Shown: in pieces, positions 11,388 through 23,899 of the stretch
How positions within the stretch are numbered: position 1 is the stretch's first letter
How the letters are laid out: the number at the start of each line of letters is the position of its first letter
Assembly: GCA_037013495.1 (NCBI GenBank)
Contig: CM072806.1
Coordinates: 23,708,001 to 23,772,000, forward strand
Length of the DNA: 64,000 bases
Origin: Hippophae tibetana
Lineage: Eukaryota > Streptophyta > Magnoliopsida > Rosales > Elaeagnaceae
Direction: 5' to 3'
The notes under the pieces: generated by a model
What the model was told of the DNA's origin: nothing
Databases searched by the model: none
The model's input: only the letters and a program-made list of their open reading frames with translations
Program-made: the position numbers and the translations under genes

Positions 11388-14023
11388 CAACCCTCAACCA
11401 GCTTCTTGATGGCCCTTAACAAGAGAAGCAATAAAAACTAAAAATTAAACTATCCTAAATCACTTTTGTGGATTGACACGATTGCATTTAGCATATGCAA
11501 CAAGTCATTAAACTCTTAGGTTTCCCTAGTGGACGAGTTTTAAGTCTCGTGAGTGTTTTCAGTAATGATATCCACAAACATTAACAAAAAAATGGAAACA
11601 AAATAAAACAAATAAAATAAGAAGTTAACTAAAATTTAAAATAAAATAAAAAGACTACAAATAATTAAAATCTTAATCATATATTATTTCAACTTCCTAA
11701 ATATTCATGATTTATTATAATAATTAGTTAAAAATCATTTCATATTTCATATCAAAATGTATTAATTTAATTTCTCTAAAACTTAGTGTTAGGAATTCGA
11801 ATTCGCTTCGACTTTATTCCTTGAAAGTCAATAATCTCAAAAACATTGTATCCTATGGGTTCAAACACTCATACTAATTTATATGTGATAATGTTTATGT
11901 ATGAAAATGAACTAATATGTTTGCATATGTATAAAGAAGAATGACTCAAAGCGTTATTTTAACGTTGATCTCATGAAAAGAATCAAATGTAAGGATTTAT
12001 AAAATATTATACATTACTTTCATGCATCAATCAAATTAATCAAATAAAAATATCAAGTAATATGTCTTCTAGAAAATGTAGGAAAATGCAATGACTTCTT
12101 AGAAAATTACTTCCTATATTTTATTTTGCATTAAATCATTTCTCACAATTTTTTAGGCTTTTTGGGTCATAGTATATAGATTATATTATTTATTTTCCTC
12201 TATTTTTTCTTTCTCTTATATACATTTTTTATAAGAGAATTCATTTTTTTAAAGAGTGGACCCATGTACAGATTATACATTTTTTTATATGGTAAGGTGA
12301 GTGAATAATATTTGGATTTTCTATTTGTATTTATATAGGTAATCCTAGATATATCTCTTTTTAATATAAGTCATGCATGAATGAAGAAAAACATATACTA
12401 TAAATTTCTACTTAAATCATTTAATCTAAGCAAATGAAAATAAATATATAGCACTTCATTTAGATGTAAAAATCTAGACATTCAATGTTATGTCCTATAA
12501 AGATCATCTAATAATGCTGAAAAAGTAAGAAACATGTTTAGAGTAAAAAAAATAATATTTATCACTTTGAATAAAGGATGATGAGCTCAAAATATTTCTT
12601 ACATAGGTAATCTCCAATATTTGATTCCTAAACATCGATTTTGGGTTTAATATAATTTTCACACTTTATTAAGAAATACTAGTCATCATAAAAACTAACT
12701 ATTTACCATATACTCCATGATATGTTTTCAAAAATTATTCGAATAGTGCAAAAAACTTAATTATTTACTTAAATTTGATTTAAAGAAATGATAAATTTTT
12801 GTGAGAAAACTTTTATAAACTAATACTAAAATAAAATCAAACACAATAAAAATGTAAATGTGAACATAAAAAGTTTAAAATTGTTAAAGTTTTTGAAATT
12901 GAGCATCGTAACTTTTCACCACCCTTAACCTAGAACTTATATTGTCCTAAATGTAAAAATTATAAATTAAAGATAAAAAGAAAAGAGAAAAAAAGTTACA
13001 TATTTCTTGAGAATGTGCAAGTAATGATGGAGAAATGTAGGTGCATCTATCATGTTTATCATTAAAGTTCACACAGACAAATCATTGTGAACTTCTAATA
13101 TCTCAACAAATATTTTTAGTTTTAACAATTCTAAGATTATTCACATGAAATTAAACTAAAATAAAAAATAAATTAAATAAAAAATACCTAAAATGATGAG
13201 TTGCCTCTCATTCAGCCCTCAGTTTAAGGTCTTAGCAAGACGTAACTTAGAGGATTTCATTTTAAGTAAACTCAATGTCCCCACATCATTGAGTCAATAA
13301 AACCTACAAATAGGACAAGTTTTTCTACCTATACTTTTTAAGTCGTCTTATGGATTTTCAAAATTTTATTTACTTAAAACTAGGGATATGATTGTGGGTT
13401 TTAGATAACCCACTTCTAGGTGCGATTCAAATAATTAAGGCATCAAAACACATTTGTACCTAGATCGAACAAAACAACTACCTCCTTTTTATTATAGATT
13501 ATAATTAAAAACTTTGAAATTTTAGAGATAGTTTCAGTAATTTTTAATTTTTATTTTATTTTATTATAATATCTAAGTTAAATAACATAATTAGTATTAA
13601 CCAATGTTGCTCCCAGGAAAGAATGGTAGGATAAGGCCTCCTTAAAACCCATCCTCCTAGACAAAGCAACGTTCCTAGGGAAGACTAGTGGCACAAAGGC
13701 TTCCAAGAACTAGTCTCTTAGACATAACTCTCTTAGATCTTTACTTTTCATGCTATTAAAATCTAAGTTAATTAAGTTAAGTAAAAAATCTAAGTTAATT
13801 AAGTGTTTTTTACATTAAAACTAAAATTAAAAGTAAAAGTTGTAAACTTTTTTTTTTAATTTTTTTAATTTTTTTTAAAAGAAAATAATTAAATAAAAAA
13901 AGTTTAAATTTTAATTTTTTAACACAATAAAAAATCAAAATTATTTACGAAACAAAATGTTTTCAAAATTTTGATAAATAATTTAAAAATATTATTCCTT
14001 CCCCGACAACGGTGCAAAAAACT
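11388..14023 (-). other. Non-coding interior of the non-autonomous LTR element
   Basis: 2636 bases without an open frame of note. Near 13195-13260 the word GTTGCCTCTCATTCAGC followed by GGTCTTAGCAAGAC resembles non-coding interior sequence that recurs in Athila/Tat-type elements. The rest is A/T-rich and unassigned. Loss of all coding sequence with retention of LTRs and primer site is the hallmark of a LARD-like derivative. Confidence 0.6.
14001..14020 (-). other. Primer-binding site, tRNA-Asp type
   Basis: On the - strand this reads TTTTTGCACCGTTGTCGGGG, ending three bases from the LTR edge at 14024. It matches the 3' end complement of plant tRNA-Asp (TGGCGCCGTTGCCGGGGA) with a few changes. 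It fixes the orientation of the element and makes 14024-15592 the 5' LTR. Confidence 0.75.
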
Positions 14024-15592
14024 TGATGAGTTACAAGACCTGCATTAGGTTAGCAATATCGATCTTGTAGATAGTTTTATTTTATATTATAAAACTCTCG
14101 TAAGTGCACGAATTATTTTATAAAAAATTACAAGTATACTTCCAAGGTTGATCTAAGGAAGGAATATATGTGGTTTTTAATTTATTATTAAAAAATTTAA
14201 AAACGAAATTAAATCCTAAACATCTTGTCACAATATTTTGATTTTTGTTTCCTAATCTAATGACATAAAAACAATAAATACATATATGGATTCAATAAAA
14301 ATAATGCAACTTTTTATCATTCATAAAAGTGGAGTATTTATGAATATAATAATTAAATTAATTATGCTTACTCATATTATTTATGTTAATAAAGATATAA
14401 ATTGATATTTGTTGATTTTCTTTTTTTGGTATGAAAAAGTCCTTAGGCGGCGTCTAAATTATTTTGTTTAATATTAATTAACTAATATCTTTAGGCATGA
14501 CCTATTAATTAATTAAGTATTAAAATTTTGCTTTATTTCTAAGAAAATAGCAAATTATCTAATCATAGCTTTAGGTGGAGTCACTTAATTAGACTTTATT
14601 CAAGGTGTCTAAATTAAACCTAAGAATTTAATATCCAAATACTAACTTTCAAGTTTTAAAATTATTTATAAATATGTCGTCAATATATTTTCGAATAATA
14701 GTTCTTATAAAAAGCTTTTGAAATAAAGTTTCACTCTAACTACTAGACGATTGTACCAACAAATAAAAAAACACTCCTCTAAATCAGACCAAATAATGAA
14801 ACCTTATAATCTAATTTTTTAGATTTAAGTTTGTAATAAAAAAATATTTCTCTCTAACATCTTTAATATAAAATCTTGAATAAAAACAAAAACAAATTAT
14901 CTTATAAAAATGTTTTACCTATTTAATATTTTGCAAGTACAAAAACATTATTATTATATCATATTTACAAATAGCCAACCATATTAAATTTAATCACAGA
15001 CAAATTAAACATAACATATATGAATAAAACATAAAAAAATAACTGTAAATAATTCATTTTAAAATTATAACTTAAAAGAGTCCTTACAGAACTTTGATGC
15101 TAATTATGTTGCAGGAAAACCTCAAAACGGATTTACATTTTCATTTATTTAATCAAAAAAATAAAATATATAAAAGCATAACTAGTTCTTCTCAAAAAGA
15201 GAAGAACTTTGAAACTAAAATAAAAAAAAAGATTTCCAGAGAGAGTAAGAGTTGAGAAAATTGTGTGTTTTTTTACAATGGGGGAGATGATCCTTTTATA
15301 AGTGAGGAAATTGTGCAAGCATGTGTTAGGCGTGTGCACGTGCGTGCACTGGCATGCACTGTACTCAACGTGAATGTGCATGGCTCCTCGTTTTTCTCTC
15401 AACATATTTGTGATGTATTACCTCCAGTAATTTTTTCTTTGAGTATTTAAATTATTTTTGAAGCAAAATACTTGAAAAAACAATAAAAATATCTATAATT
15501 TCGAAATATGATAAAATTATGTAAGTATAAATCTTTTTAATCAATTAAAGTACATTAAATCATAGTAATTTAGTGATTTTAAGCACTCATCA
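14024..15592 (-). repeat. 5' LTR of the non-autonomous element
   Basis: 1569 bases with TG...CA ends, about 260 bases shorter than its partner mainly because its GC-rich island (about 15315-15385) is shorter. It contains a perfect 10-bp stem with 5-base loop at 15184-15208. An AATAAA-type signal lies beside the stem-loop, as in the other copies. Confidence 0.85.
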
Positions 15593-16149
15593 TTTATATA
15601 TTAAAAGAAAATAAGGAGGAAATAATTGACTCATAATATGAATTATCTTTATCAAAAGATGAATAATTTATATAGTATTACCAAACCAAACATTATTTAT
15701 ATTAAAATCTAATTGAAATCTCAAGGTAACACAATACTGTAATAAATCTTAATAAAGTCTTAAAAGATACAAATATAATAATAAGAGGAGAGAAATTTCA
15801 TGTTCTTACCATATATATTCAATAAAAAATATTTTTCCAAACTTATATCAACCTTTTAAACAATATTTAAACAAAATATGTCTAACCACCCTAGATGGTG
15901 AAACCATTTATATGTCAAAAATAAGAAAAACTTTTACTGTATAAAAAAAAACTTTTATGAAACAACAATAAAAACAAAAATGTGGTTGGATGGACACAAA
16001 GCAGTAGCAAAAACCTTATTTAAAACATATTTCATTATATACAGAAGAGAGACACAACTCTTTTCTTAATTAAATCCAAGAAGACAAAACCTTAACATGT
16101 ATCATAAAAGTATTAAGAAAATCATTTGGATCCAAAAATAAAAAAAATC

Positions 16150-17000
16150 TAAAATGATTACTAACATAAAATTAAGAAAACCTAACAAAGTTATTAGAGT
16201 AAAACATATGATTTATACTCCAAAAGACAAGATTGAGTTTGAAAAAACAATTCAAGAACTTTTAGAAATAAAATTCAAAATAACAAGTAATTCACCACAC
16301 TCTTATCCAACATTCAATCTTAGTTAAAACAAATAATGGTGATAAACTTTAAAGCATTGAATAAATAAACCAATGACGATACATACTTTATTCTAAAGAA
16401 AGAGAATTATTATCATTAATAAAAATAAAGAAATATTTTTCAAATTTTGATTGTAAAAGTTGATTTCAACAAATGAGATTGGATAAGGAATCTCAAAAAT
16501 TAATGGTATTTATTTTCCCTTGAGGACAATTTCAATGGACTCATGTACCACTTGGATTAAAACAAGCTCTAGGTATCTTTCAAAGGTATATAGATAGCAT
16601 CTTTAAGAAATTATAAAATATTTGTTGTGTTTACATAGATGATATTTTTATTTTCAATAATGAATTCAATAAAAATTATTTGGATATTATTAATATTTTA
16701 CAAGAATGTAGGAAATAATGCATTGTACTTTCTGAAAAGAAAGCAGTAATTGCTTAACAAAATTAAGTATTTAGGGTTAAAAATTAAATAAGGAAAACAT
16801 AATTTATAACTTTTATACTAAATAACATTCAAGGATTTCTTAGTGAATTCATAGGCAACAATCAATTACAAAGATTCCTAGGATGTTTGAGATATGCTGA
16901 AGCATACCTTCAAAAAACTTAAAGAAATGTGAAAACCTTTTACAAACAAAGTTGAAAAAAGATATATTTGAAAATGGACAAAACAAAATACTTTACACAT
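16150..17000 (+). pseudogene. Pararetroviral reverse transcriptase remnant
   Basis: Translation on + shows reverse-transcriptase landmarks in order: the N-terminal YTPKDK and SNSPHS words (about 16215-16300), an INFKALN word (16340-16360), FDCKS (about 16445), a VPLGLKQA word (about 16540-16575) and the catalytic YIDD box at 16632-16643. Farther on, a QRFLGCLRYA word (about 16865-16900) marks the thumb/connection region. Stops and small indels interrupt the frame many times, so the copy cannot encode an enzyme. The YIDD box and coat/viroplasmin neighbours favour Caulimoviridae over Ty3/gypsy. Confidence 0.7.
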
Positions 17001-17639
17001 GGATAAGGTAAATGCACATGTAAAAATTTAAACATATTGTAGATATACATTAGGATCTTTACATTGTCTAGATTTAAATTATCATAATAATGAAAAAAAA
17101 AATATTTAGCTGTTAAAAAACTATTAAATTTTTTACAATATATGTAGTAAGTTCTAGATTTATTGTCAAAATTTATAATACAAATTTTGATTATTTTTTA
17201 AGGACTAATATTGCAGGTGATTATAAATAAGAAAGATTAGTCAAATGAAAATAGTAGTTTAACCACTACAATTTTCAGGTCGAAAATCTTCTAAAAAACA
17301 AGAATATTTTATTAGACGCTCTTGCAATAATGGAACATCTTGATATCAAGATTAAGATAAAGGTGAAGGACATAAGAATCCTTTATAAACAACTCGAGGT
17401 GTTATACCTATAAAATTCTCTTTTAGAGACAAGAATTAAATAGGATGAACTTAACTGTTCAAAATGATCATTAGTGTCCAAAAACTCTAAAGAGGAATCC
17501 CTATTATAGATTCATTCTAAGGAAGGTAAAAAATCTAAAGAAGGAATTTAAAATGAGAAGGAATAATCTAATAGTTTAATAGAGAGTAACATTTCTGAAA
17601 AGAAAAGGGAAAAGCTCAGTTAGACTGAAGAAGTAGAAA

Positions 17640-17998
17640 AAGAATACCAATAAATGATGTATGTGATCTATAATGGTCTAAAATAAGGAATTTACAGCAA
17701 CTAACCTAAAACAAACAAAGATATTATTGGATTTAGTGGAATAACTCACAGAGCTTTCACAAATAGAATAGAAACATAAGGTAGTTATGTCAACTATAGA
17801 GTACCAAAATTAATAACTCTAGAAGATATAATTAAAAATTACTCTGAATCATTACAACAACAACTATCACCACTAAGTAGGTTGAAGACCTTAGGAAAGA
17901 TAATATAACCATTGGTACTATTCAAGGAAGCTCCTCTTGTAGAGAGTAAAAATAGTACAAGCACAAGTACTATTTAGGAAAATATTTCTCTAGAATAC
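17640..17998 (+). pseudogene. Viroplasmin/transactivator-like remnant, N-terminal half
   Basis: From 17657 the + strand reads MYVIYNG followed by GIYS and, further on, GFSGITHRAF, the pattern of the RNase-H1-like viroplasmin fold found in caulimovirus inclusion-body/transactivator proteins. At least three in-frame stops are present. The sequence is cut at 17998 by the Tat-like element; the C-terminal half resumes at 38249. Assignment rests on motif order seen by eye. Confidence 0.55.
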
Positions 17999-18880
17999 TG
18001 TTGGGATTGGTCTGATTTTTAGACAAAACTTAAAGTAATTGATTGGATATGTGGATTCCTTAAGAGATCCATCTATTTTATAGAACATTATTTGAACATG
18101 TGGTGATTACATAAGATGTACATATACATAGGATGTTAGAGGAGTACAAACAATAAAAAATGATACAATTTATAGTTTGAGGTCAACCATAGCTCGAGTT
18201 GGTGGTCGATCTTATAGTTTACCATGGTTCCATCAAGCAAGTCTCCTTTTCATTGTTGCATTGCGAGTGTGGAATCAGGTGGATCATTTGGGATAACTAG
18301 TCTTATGGCTCGGGCTATTGACTAGACTCTGGTTGTTAGATGGTCTAGGCTTCTAATTAATCCATATATCCAAACATCAAGTCCCTCTACTCTTTCAACT
18401 CGAGCTCTTGATTGAGGTGGAAGAGTAATTCTCAAGTAGTGGACACGAACCGTTCAACTCCTCTAATAAATGCATTTCAGTTCATTAGAGAGAGAAAAGA
18501 TGGGTCTCTATATAAAGAAGCACTTGGGCTAAGCCATTTCCCTATTTCCTACGCATAAGACAAAAGTTAGAGAGAAAATTCTCTACCACCTCAATTTGAG
18601 CCATAATTTTTTTTTTTCAATTTAGTAGTAAGAAATCAGCTCAACACAGCTTATTTGTTTGAGTTTTAAGAGTGTAACACTCCGAGTCTCACACTTTTCT
18701 ACTTTCTTTTCAAGTTGGTTTTAAAGAATCATTTTCCATTCTTTTAGAATTCGACCCTAGGTAATCTCTTATTCTTGTGTCTTACCCTCTCTTTTATGGT
18801 TTGTAATATTTTTGTAGCAACTATGCATAGAAAAGAGACCTCAGGATTTGGCTCTTCATAGAACCCTCAATACCCCAACA
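17999..18880 (-). repeat. 3' LTR of the Tat-like element
   Basis: 882 bases with near-palindromic ends TGTTGGG...CCCCAACA. The first 370 bases align with 37876-38248 in the same direction. A TATA-like CTCTATATAAAG lies on the + strand near 18512-18523, pointing toward the antisense ORF region, which suggests the 3' LTR could drive the antisense gene. The five bases outside (AATAC) have no surviving partner because the other LTR is truncated. Confidence 0.75.
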
Positions 18881-21800
18881 CAAGTGATGATACAAGGTTC
18901 TCTATCGAGATAAATTCTTTAAGTGGTGAGAGGAAATCTCAAACTCATCCTTCAACCTTCGCCCATTCTCAAGCCATGCCAACTATTAGGTTAAACATTC
19001 CCCATACACAAATCTTAGTGGCTAGGTCATGGAAAAAATGAGAGAAACATAAGGATCGGTAAGCTCATAGGCCTTATTAAGGGCTGGTTGATGAGTGCTT
19101 AAAAAGCACTAAAATTACCATGATTTAATGTATTTTAATTTATTAAATAGATTTATATTTGTAATATTTTATCATATTTTTGTATAAATTGTCTTTTCAG
19201 AATCATAGGTATTTTTATTTTTTTTTCAAGTATTTTCATTCAAAAATAACTTAAAGACTCTAAATAAATACTGGTGGCAATACATCACAAATATGTTGAG
19301 AAAAAAAATGAGGAAAAGTCAAAAAGATGAAAAAATTGGACAAAATGGGTCAAAACAGTCAAAAATGTCAAAAAGGGAAAAATCTCGTGCGCAATCACCG
19401 ATTCAAGTCGAATCTCGTGCGCACACATGCCCAGCATATGCCCAACATATTCTTGCACGCAACCAATACACACCCATACTCGCATGTGTGCATCTAGCGC
19501 ACGCAATCAACACACGCCCAACACACACCCATACTCGCATGTGTGCATCTAGCGCACGCAATCAACACACGCCCAACACACACCCTTCACACGCCTAGTA
19601 CACGCTGTGCTGATTTTTACATATACTAGTATACACTTATAACATATCTTGCATGCCCACATATACCTGAGCATGTCCCGTGTGCCCCAAATTCCTATCT
19701 GTCGCAATTTTCATGCCCCACACGTGTGCTTGCCTATCCAAACGCTTCAAAAATCAAATTTTGAAATATTTTCTCACCTTTGTTTGGCCATTTCCACACT
19801 TATAAAAGGATCTTCTTCCCCCATTATAAAAGACACAATTTTCTTAGCTCTTTCTATCTCTATAAATTTTTCTTTGTTTTAGTTTTTAAAGTTCTCTTTT
19901 TGAGAAGAACTAGCTATGTTTTTATAAATTTTTAGTTTTTGATTCAATAAATGTAAATGCAAATCCGTTTGGAGGTTTTCCAGCAACATAATTAGCATCA
20001 AAGTTCTATAAGGAGTTTTTAAGGTATAAGTTTGAAATGAATTCTTTACAGTTATTTTTTTATGTTTTATTCTTATATATTATATTTAATTTGTATGTGA
20101 TTAAATTCAACATGGTTGGCTATTTGTAAATATGATATAATAATACTGTTTTTATGCTTGCGAAAAATAGAGAGAACATTTCTATAAAAATAAATTGATT
20201 TTTTTTATTCAAGATTTTATATTAAGGATGTTAGAGAGAAATATATTATTTTTCATTACAAAATTAAATCTGAAAATTAGATTTTAAGGTTTAATTATCC
20301 GGTCAGATTTAGAGTAGTGTTCTTTTATTTGTTGGTACAATCACCCAGTAGTTAGAGTGAAGCTCTATTTCAAAAGTTTTTTATAAGAATTATTATTCAA
20401 AAATGTATTGACGATATATTTTCAATAATGGTTTTAAAGCTTGAAAGTTAGTAATCGGATAATTAAATTATTACGTTTAATTTGGACATTTTGAATAAAG
20501 TCTAATTAACTGACTCTGCCTAAAGATGTGATTAAATGGTTTCCTATTTCCATAGAAATAAAACTAAAATTTAATACTTAATTAATTAATATGCTCCACT
20601 TAAATATATTAGTTAATTAATATTAAACAAAAGAATTTGAGCCCTACGTAAGGACACTTTCATACCAAAAAGAAAAAATCAACAAATATCAATTTACATA
20701 TTTAATAACCTAAATAATATGAGCAAGAATAATAAACTTAATTTTTATATTCTTAAATACTCAACGGTTAGGAATGATAAAATTTTCATTATTGTTTATT
20801 GAATCTATATCTATGTTTATTTTTTTTGTTATTAGATTAGGAAACAAAAAAACCAAAATATCGTGAAAGGATGTTTAGGATTTAATTTAATTTTTAAAAG
20901 TTTGAATAATAAATTAAAAAATACATATATTCCTTCCTTTGATCGACCTTGTGAGAGTTTTACAAATATAAAATGAAAGTATATGCATGATCGACATTGC
21001 ATGTCGATCTTCTCTCATCACTGGTGATGAGGAGAGGTTGAAGAAAAAATATAACATCCCCTACTTGGTTGAAAAAATGATTATAGTGGCAGGGGCCCGT
21101 GATAGTGACCCTTCCCCAATTGAGTGGATGGTCTTTCACGAGAAGGCTCTATGGTTGAGGGTCAGGTTTCTTCTATACTCTTTATAAGCAGATTTTTAGC
21201 AAGGACTCAACTCATACCAAATCAACTAATGCCCAATCGTTAGAGGTATCTACTTTACCTCACATTAATATGCCATTCCCATCTTCTTAAAGGAAGTTCA
21301 TGCACCAAAATGTGCTCTTTTGGGACAAGAGTTCAGTATGGATTTGGAAATTCCTAAGTTTAACAAAGCTTATGTCCTGAAATAGAACCTAACAGGCTCG
21401 AGGAGGGTGTACATGTCTATGAAGTAGGACAGAGGTATAAATGTGACCCCTCCTAAGAATGAGAATAACTAGAAGGAATATTTCTTCTACGTCTAAAGTT
21501 AGTGGGAATGTCTAACCAAAGACACCAAGTTGATTAGGTACACGTGGAACAATACTAATGTAGTGATAAGGAACATAGCTTCCTTAATCATGACCTTAAT
21601 GTTGGATGCAAAGTAACATCTGGTTGATATCTAGATCTATCTATCTAAGAAGACCCCATAGAGGCATATATTAAATACCCTATGCTTTGTCACATACGGG
21701 TTAGTGATCCATGATTAAGTGGATCCCCTTCTCAGGATTTTCCATAAGGCTCAAGCTCCTCCTAAATACATGACCCCTCCCATGGATTATAGGGGTAGGT

Positions 21801-23760
21801 TTGAGGTGGCCCCTAATGATGGTGAACTAGCCCTTAGACTTATAACATGTCTTTCTCTATTTTTTTATTGATTGGCATGACCTCATTATATTAACACCTC
21901 ATCACCTCTTATTTTTTTAAAAACTGTAGAGTTCAATGATGATGATCTCCTAGCTCGGCTTAAAAGGGGGTTGGTTCTCAGAGGACTAGCTCCCAAAGTC
22001 TTACACCTCTAATGCAAGGGAGGAAGGCCTTTAAAGGGAGGAAGAGGATAAATGAGGGCCTATCCACCTCCTCAAAAAAGAAAAAGAAATTTACTATGGA
22101 TGAGCCCATACTCAGGCTTGAGCCACTAAATGTCTTTAAGTCCTAACTAGCCTCCTAGGGCTAACATATCTCTCCCCCTCCCTATTCGACTCCCTTAATA
22201 TCTACTCAACCTGTAAGGTATTTTTGAAAAGGGAAAAACATAGTCAAGACTACAACTGATGTGGATAGGGTGGCTCTATGTTAGAGCATGGAACTAGAGT
22301 AGCTCAACCATTATGTTTATTAGCTTCCTTTTATGGCGTATGAGAAGTAGCTTGAAGCCATATGTAAGGGGGAAATCTTAGATGTTGTGATTAGTCACTT
22401 GATGTACGAGGTATGCTACTATCTTTTTTTGTGCACACTTTTATTTATCATAGATGTATATTTATGATGTTTGACCTCACATCATTTGAATTTTCATGCA
22501 TTGCTACTCTATAGGTTGAATAGGAACCAAGGTGTGGATAGCTTGAATCATATGCAATGTTGTTGGTAAAGGCCACTAAATGGGAGGGAGAGTCCATAGA
22601 TAATTCATAGAAATTTACCAAGGCTATGTTTGAGCTAAATGACTACGTGAATCACATGGAGAAGCTCGAGAAAGCTAAGAAAAAGGCCAAGTCTGACCTT
22701 AAGGCCAATAATTGCAAAGTATCCAAACTCGAGGAGGCTAAGGAAAAAGCTAAGTACAAGCTTGGTGCTATGACCGAGTAGCTCACCTTGAGGATAGAAA
22801 TTGGGTAAGGGCTAGCGATGGAATGTTTTTAAAAGAAGGCCAAGAAGAGAGGCTTGGGTGAGTATTATTACCAAATTTTAGACATCCCAATCATTCCTCA
22901 ATACGAGCCCATATAATCCTAAGGTGGGGACGAAAAAAACAATTTTGACTCGGGCGATAATGGAGATAGTACTGAGGTTATTGGCGTAGAGGGTAAAGCC
23001 GAAGACCATTAACATGGTGAGGACTCGAGGCTTGGGTAGATTTTAAGTCTTTCACCATTTCTTTTGAGCTCGATTCCATTCATGCTTGTATGATCGCGGG
23101 TTATTTAGTAGTGTATTTATACCATTCTTGTTTCTGTACCCATTTATGATGTTGACCTACCTCCAAAGTTTTTAGACATGTGTCATTTAAACCTTTTTTG
23201 GACACCATCCCCTATAAAATAGGGGTTAAGGGTATTTGTTGGATTCAGATATCCTTGCTGAAATATTTTTCAACTACTTCTCCATCTTTTTTGTTCAAAA
23301 GTTATGGGATTGATCATGTTAGAAGACATTTAGGTCAGGCTTTGAAATTGGAAAAAGTAAGACTTAAAACTAAGGTGAGAGAATTGAAAATCGAATTGTC
23401 TCGACTCAAGGCTACGTTAAATATTTATAGAGAGATCGAGTATGAGCTCACTTCTTGTAAGGAACATCTATCTTAAAATCAATCTAGAGAGAGGGAGATC
23501 ATGACCAAAATAGCCACCCTTATGGACAAGGAGTGCTATTGGGAGAACTTCTACATGAAGCAATCTGAGGGGGTTTTCATCAAGGTGATGAGTGTTGTTG
23601 AAGAACTAGAGCATTCTATGCTTGTGTTGAACTCGACCCCCTCCGAGGAAATGATGAATCTCTAGGAGAAATTATCAAGATTTAGGCCAAGATATTACCG
23701 CTAGTGAAAGAGGCTGATAACTTGGACACAAGTCAGGCATCTAAGCGCTTGAAGATTTTA
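18881..23760 (+). pseudogene. Antisense ORF remnant of the Tat-like element (gypsy-type putative transposase domain)
   Basis: Excluding the solo LTR at 19089-21020, + strand frames with many stops show the features of plant proteins annotated as putative gypsy-type transposase (Pfam family PF04195 from memory): an EERLKKKYNIP segment and PSPIEWMVFHEKAL at about 21030-21160, then downstream coiled-coil-rich, Lys/Glu-rich stretches at about 22610-22830 and 23300-23470 (LEKAKKKAKSDLKANN and similar). The orientation is opposite to gag and integrase of the same element. It is non-functional here. The role of these antisense ORFs in Tat elements is not established. Confidence 0.6.
19089..21020 (+). 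mobile_element. Solo LTR, same family as 9561-15592 (TSD CTGGT)
   Basis: 1932 bases with ends TGATGAG...TCATCA and an exact 5-base target duplication CTGGT at 19084-19088 and 21021-21025. It carries the family landmarks: GC-rich island (about 19385-19725), stem-loop and AATAAA region near 19890-19950, TGTTGGTACAATC block near 20330. A 55-base unit starting CCCATACTCGCATGTG is tandemly duplicated at about 19471-19590. It interrupts the antisense ORF remnant of the Tat-like element. No internal domain remains, so it is a solo LTR, probably left by unequal recombination. Confidence 0.9.
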
Positions 23761-23899
23761 TAACTTTCTAATAAGTTGAGCTATGTAATAATAAGTTTTT
23801 TTAAAAATCATTTTGGGCTTAAAAAATAAAAATATTTTTAATAGAATTCATTTGCAATGCCACACCGTTGCATTTTTTCAATGTTTATTAGAGAGTGAA

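Larger units (their letters stand above)
9561..15592 (-). mobile_element. Complete non-autonomous LTR retrotransposon (TSD TTTAT)
   Basis: Two directly repeated LTRs (9561-11387 and 14024-15592) flank 2.6 kb of non-coding DNA. Both ends are TG...CA, and the 5-base target duplication TTTAT is exact at 9556-9560 and 15593-15597. Next to the right-hand LTR a sequence complementary to the 3' end of plant tRNA-Asp lies on the - strand (14001-14020), so the element reads right to left. No gag or pol frame survives, so mobilisation would have needed proteins from a partner. LTR and primer-site type suggest an Athila/Tat-related Ty3/gypsy derivative; lineage is an inference. Confidence 0.88.
15593..17998 (+). 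mobile_element. Endogenous pararetrovirus remnant, segment 2 (polymerase and viroplasmin regions)
   Basis: Continuation of the same decayed + strand element after the LTR insertion. It holds reverse transcriptase, RNase H-proximal and inclusion-body (viroplasmin-type) remnants in caulimovirid order, all with stops and frameshifts. It ends abruptly at the left LTR of the Tat-like element at 17999. Confidence 0.65.
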
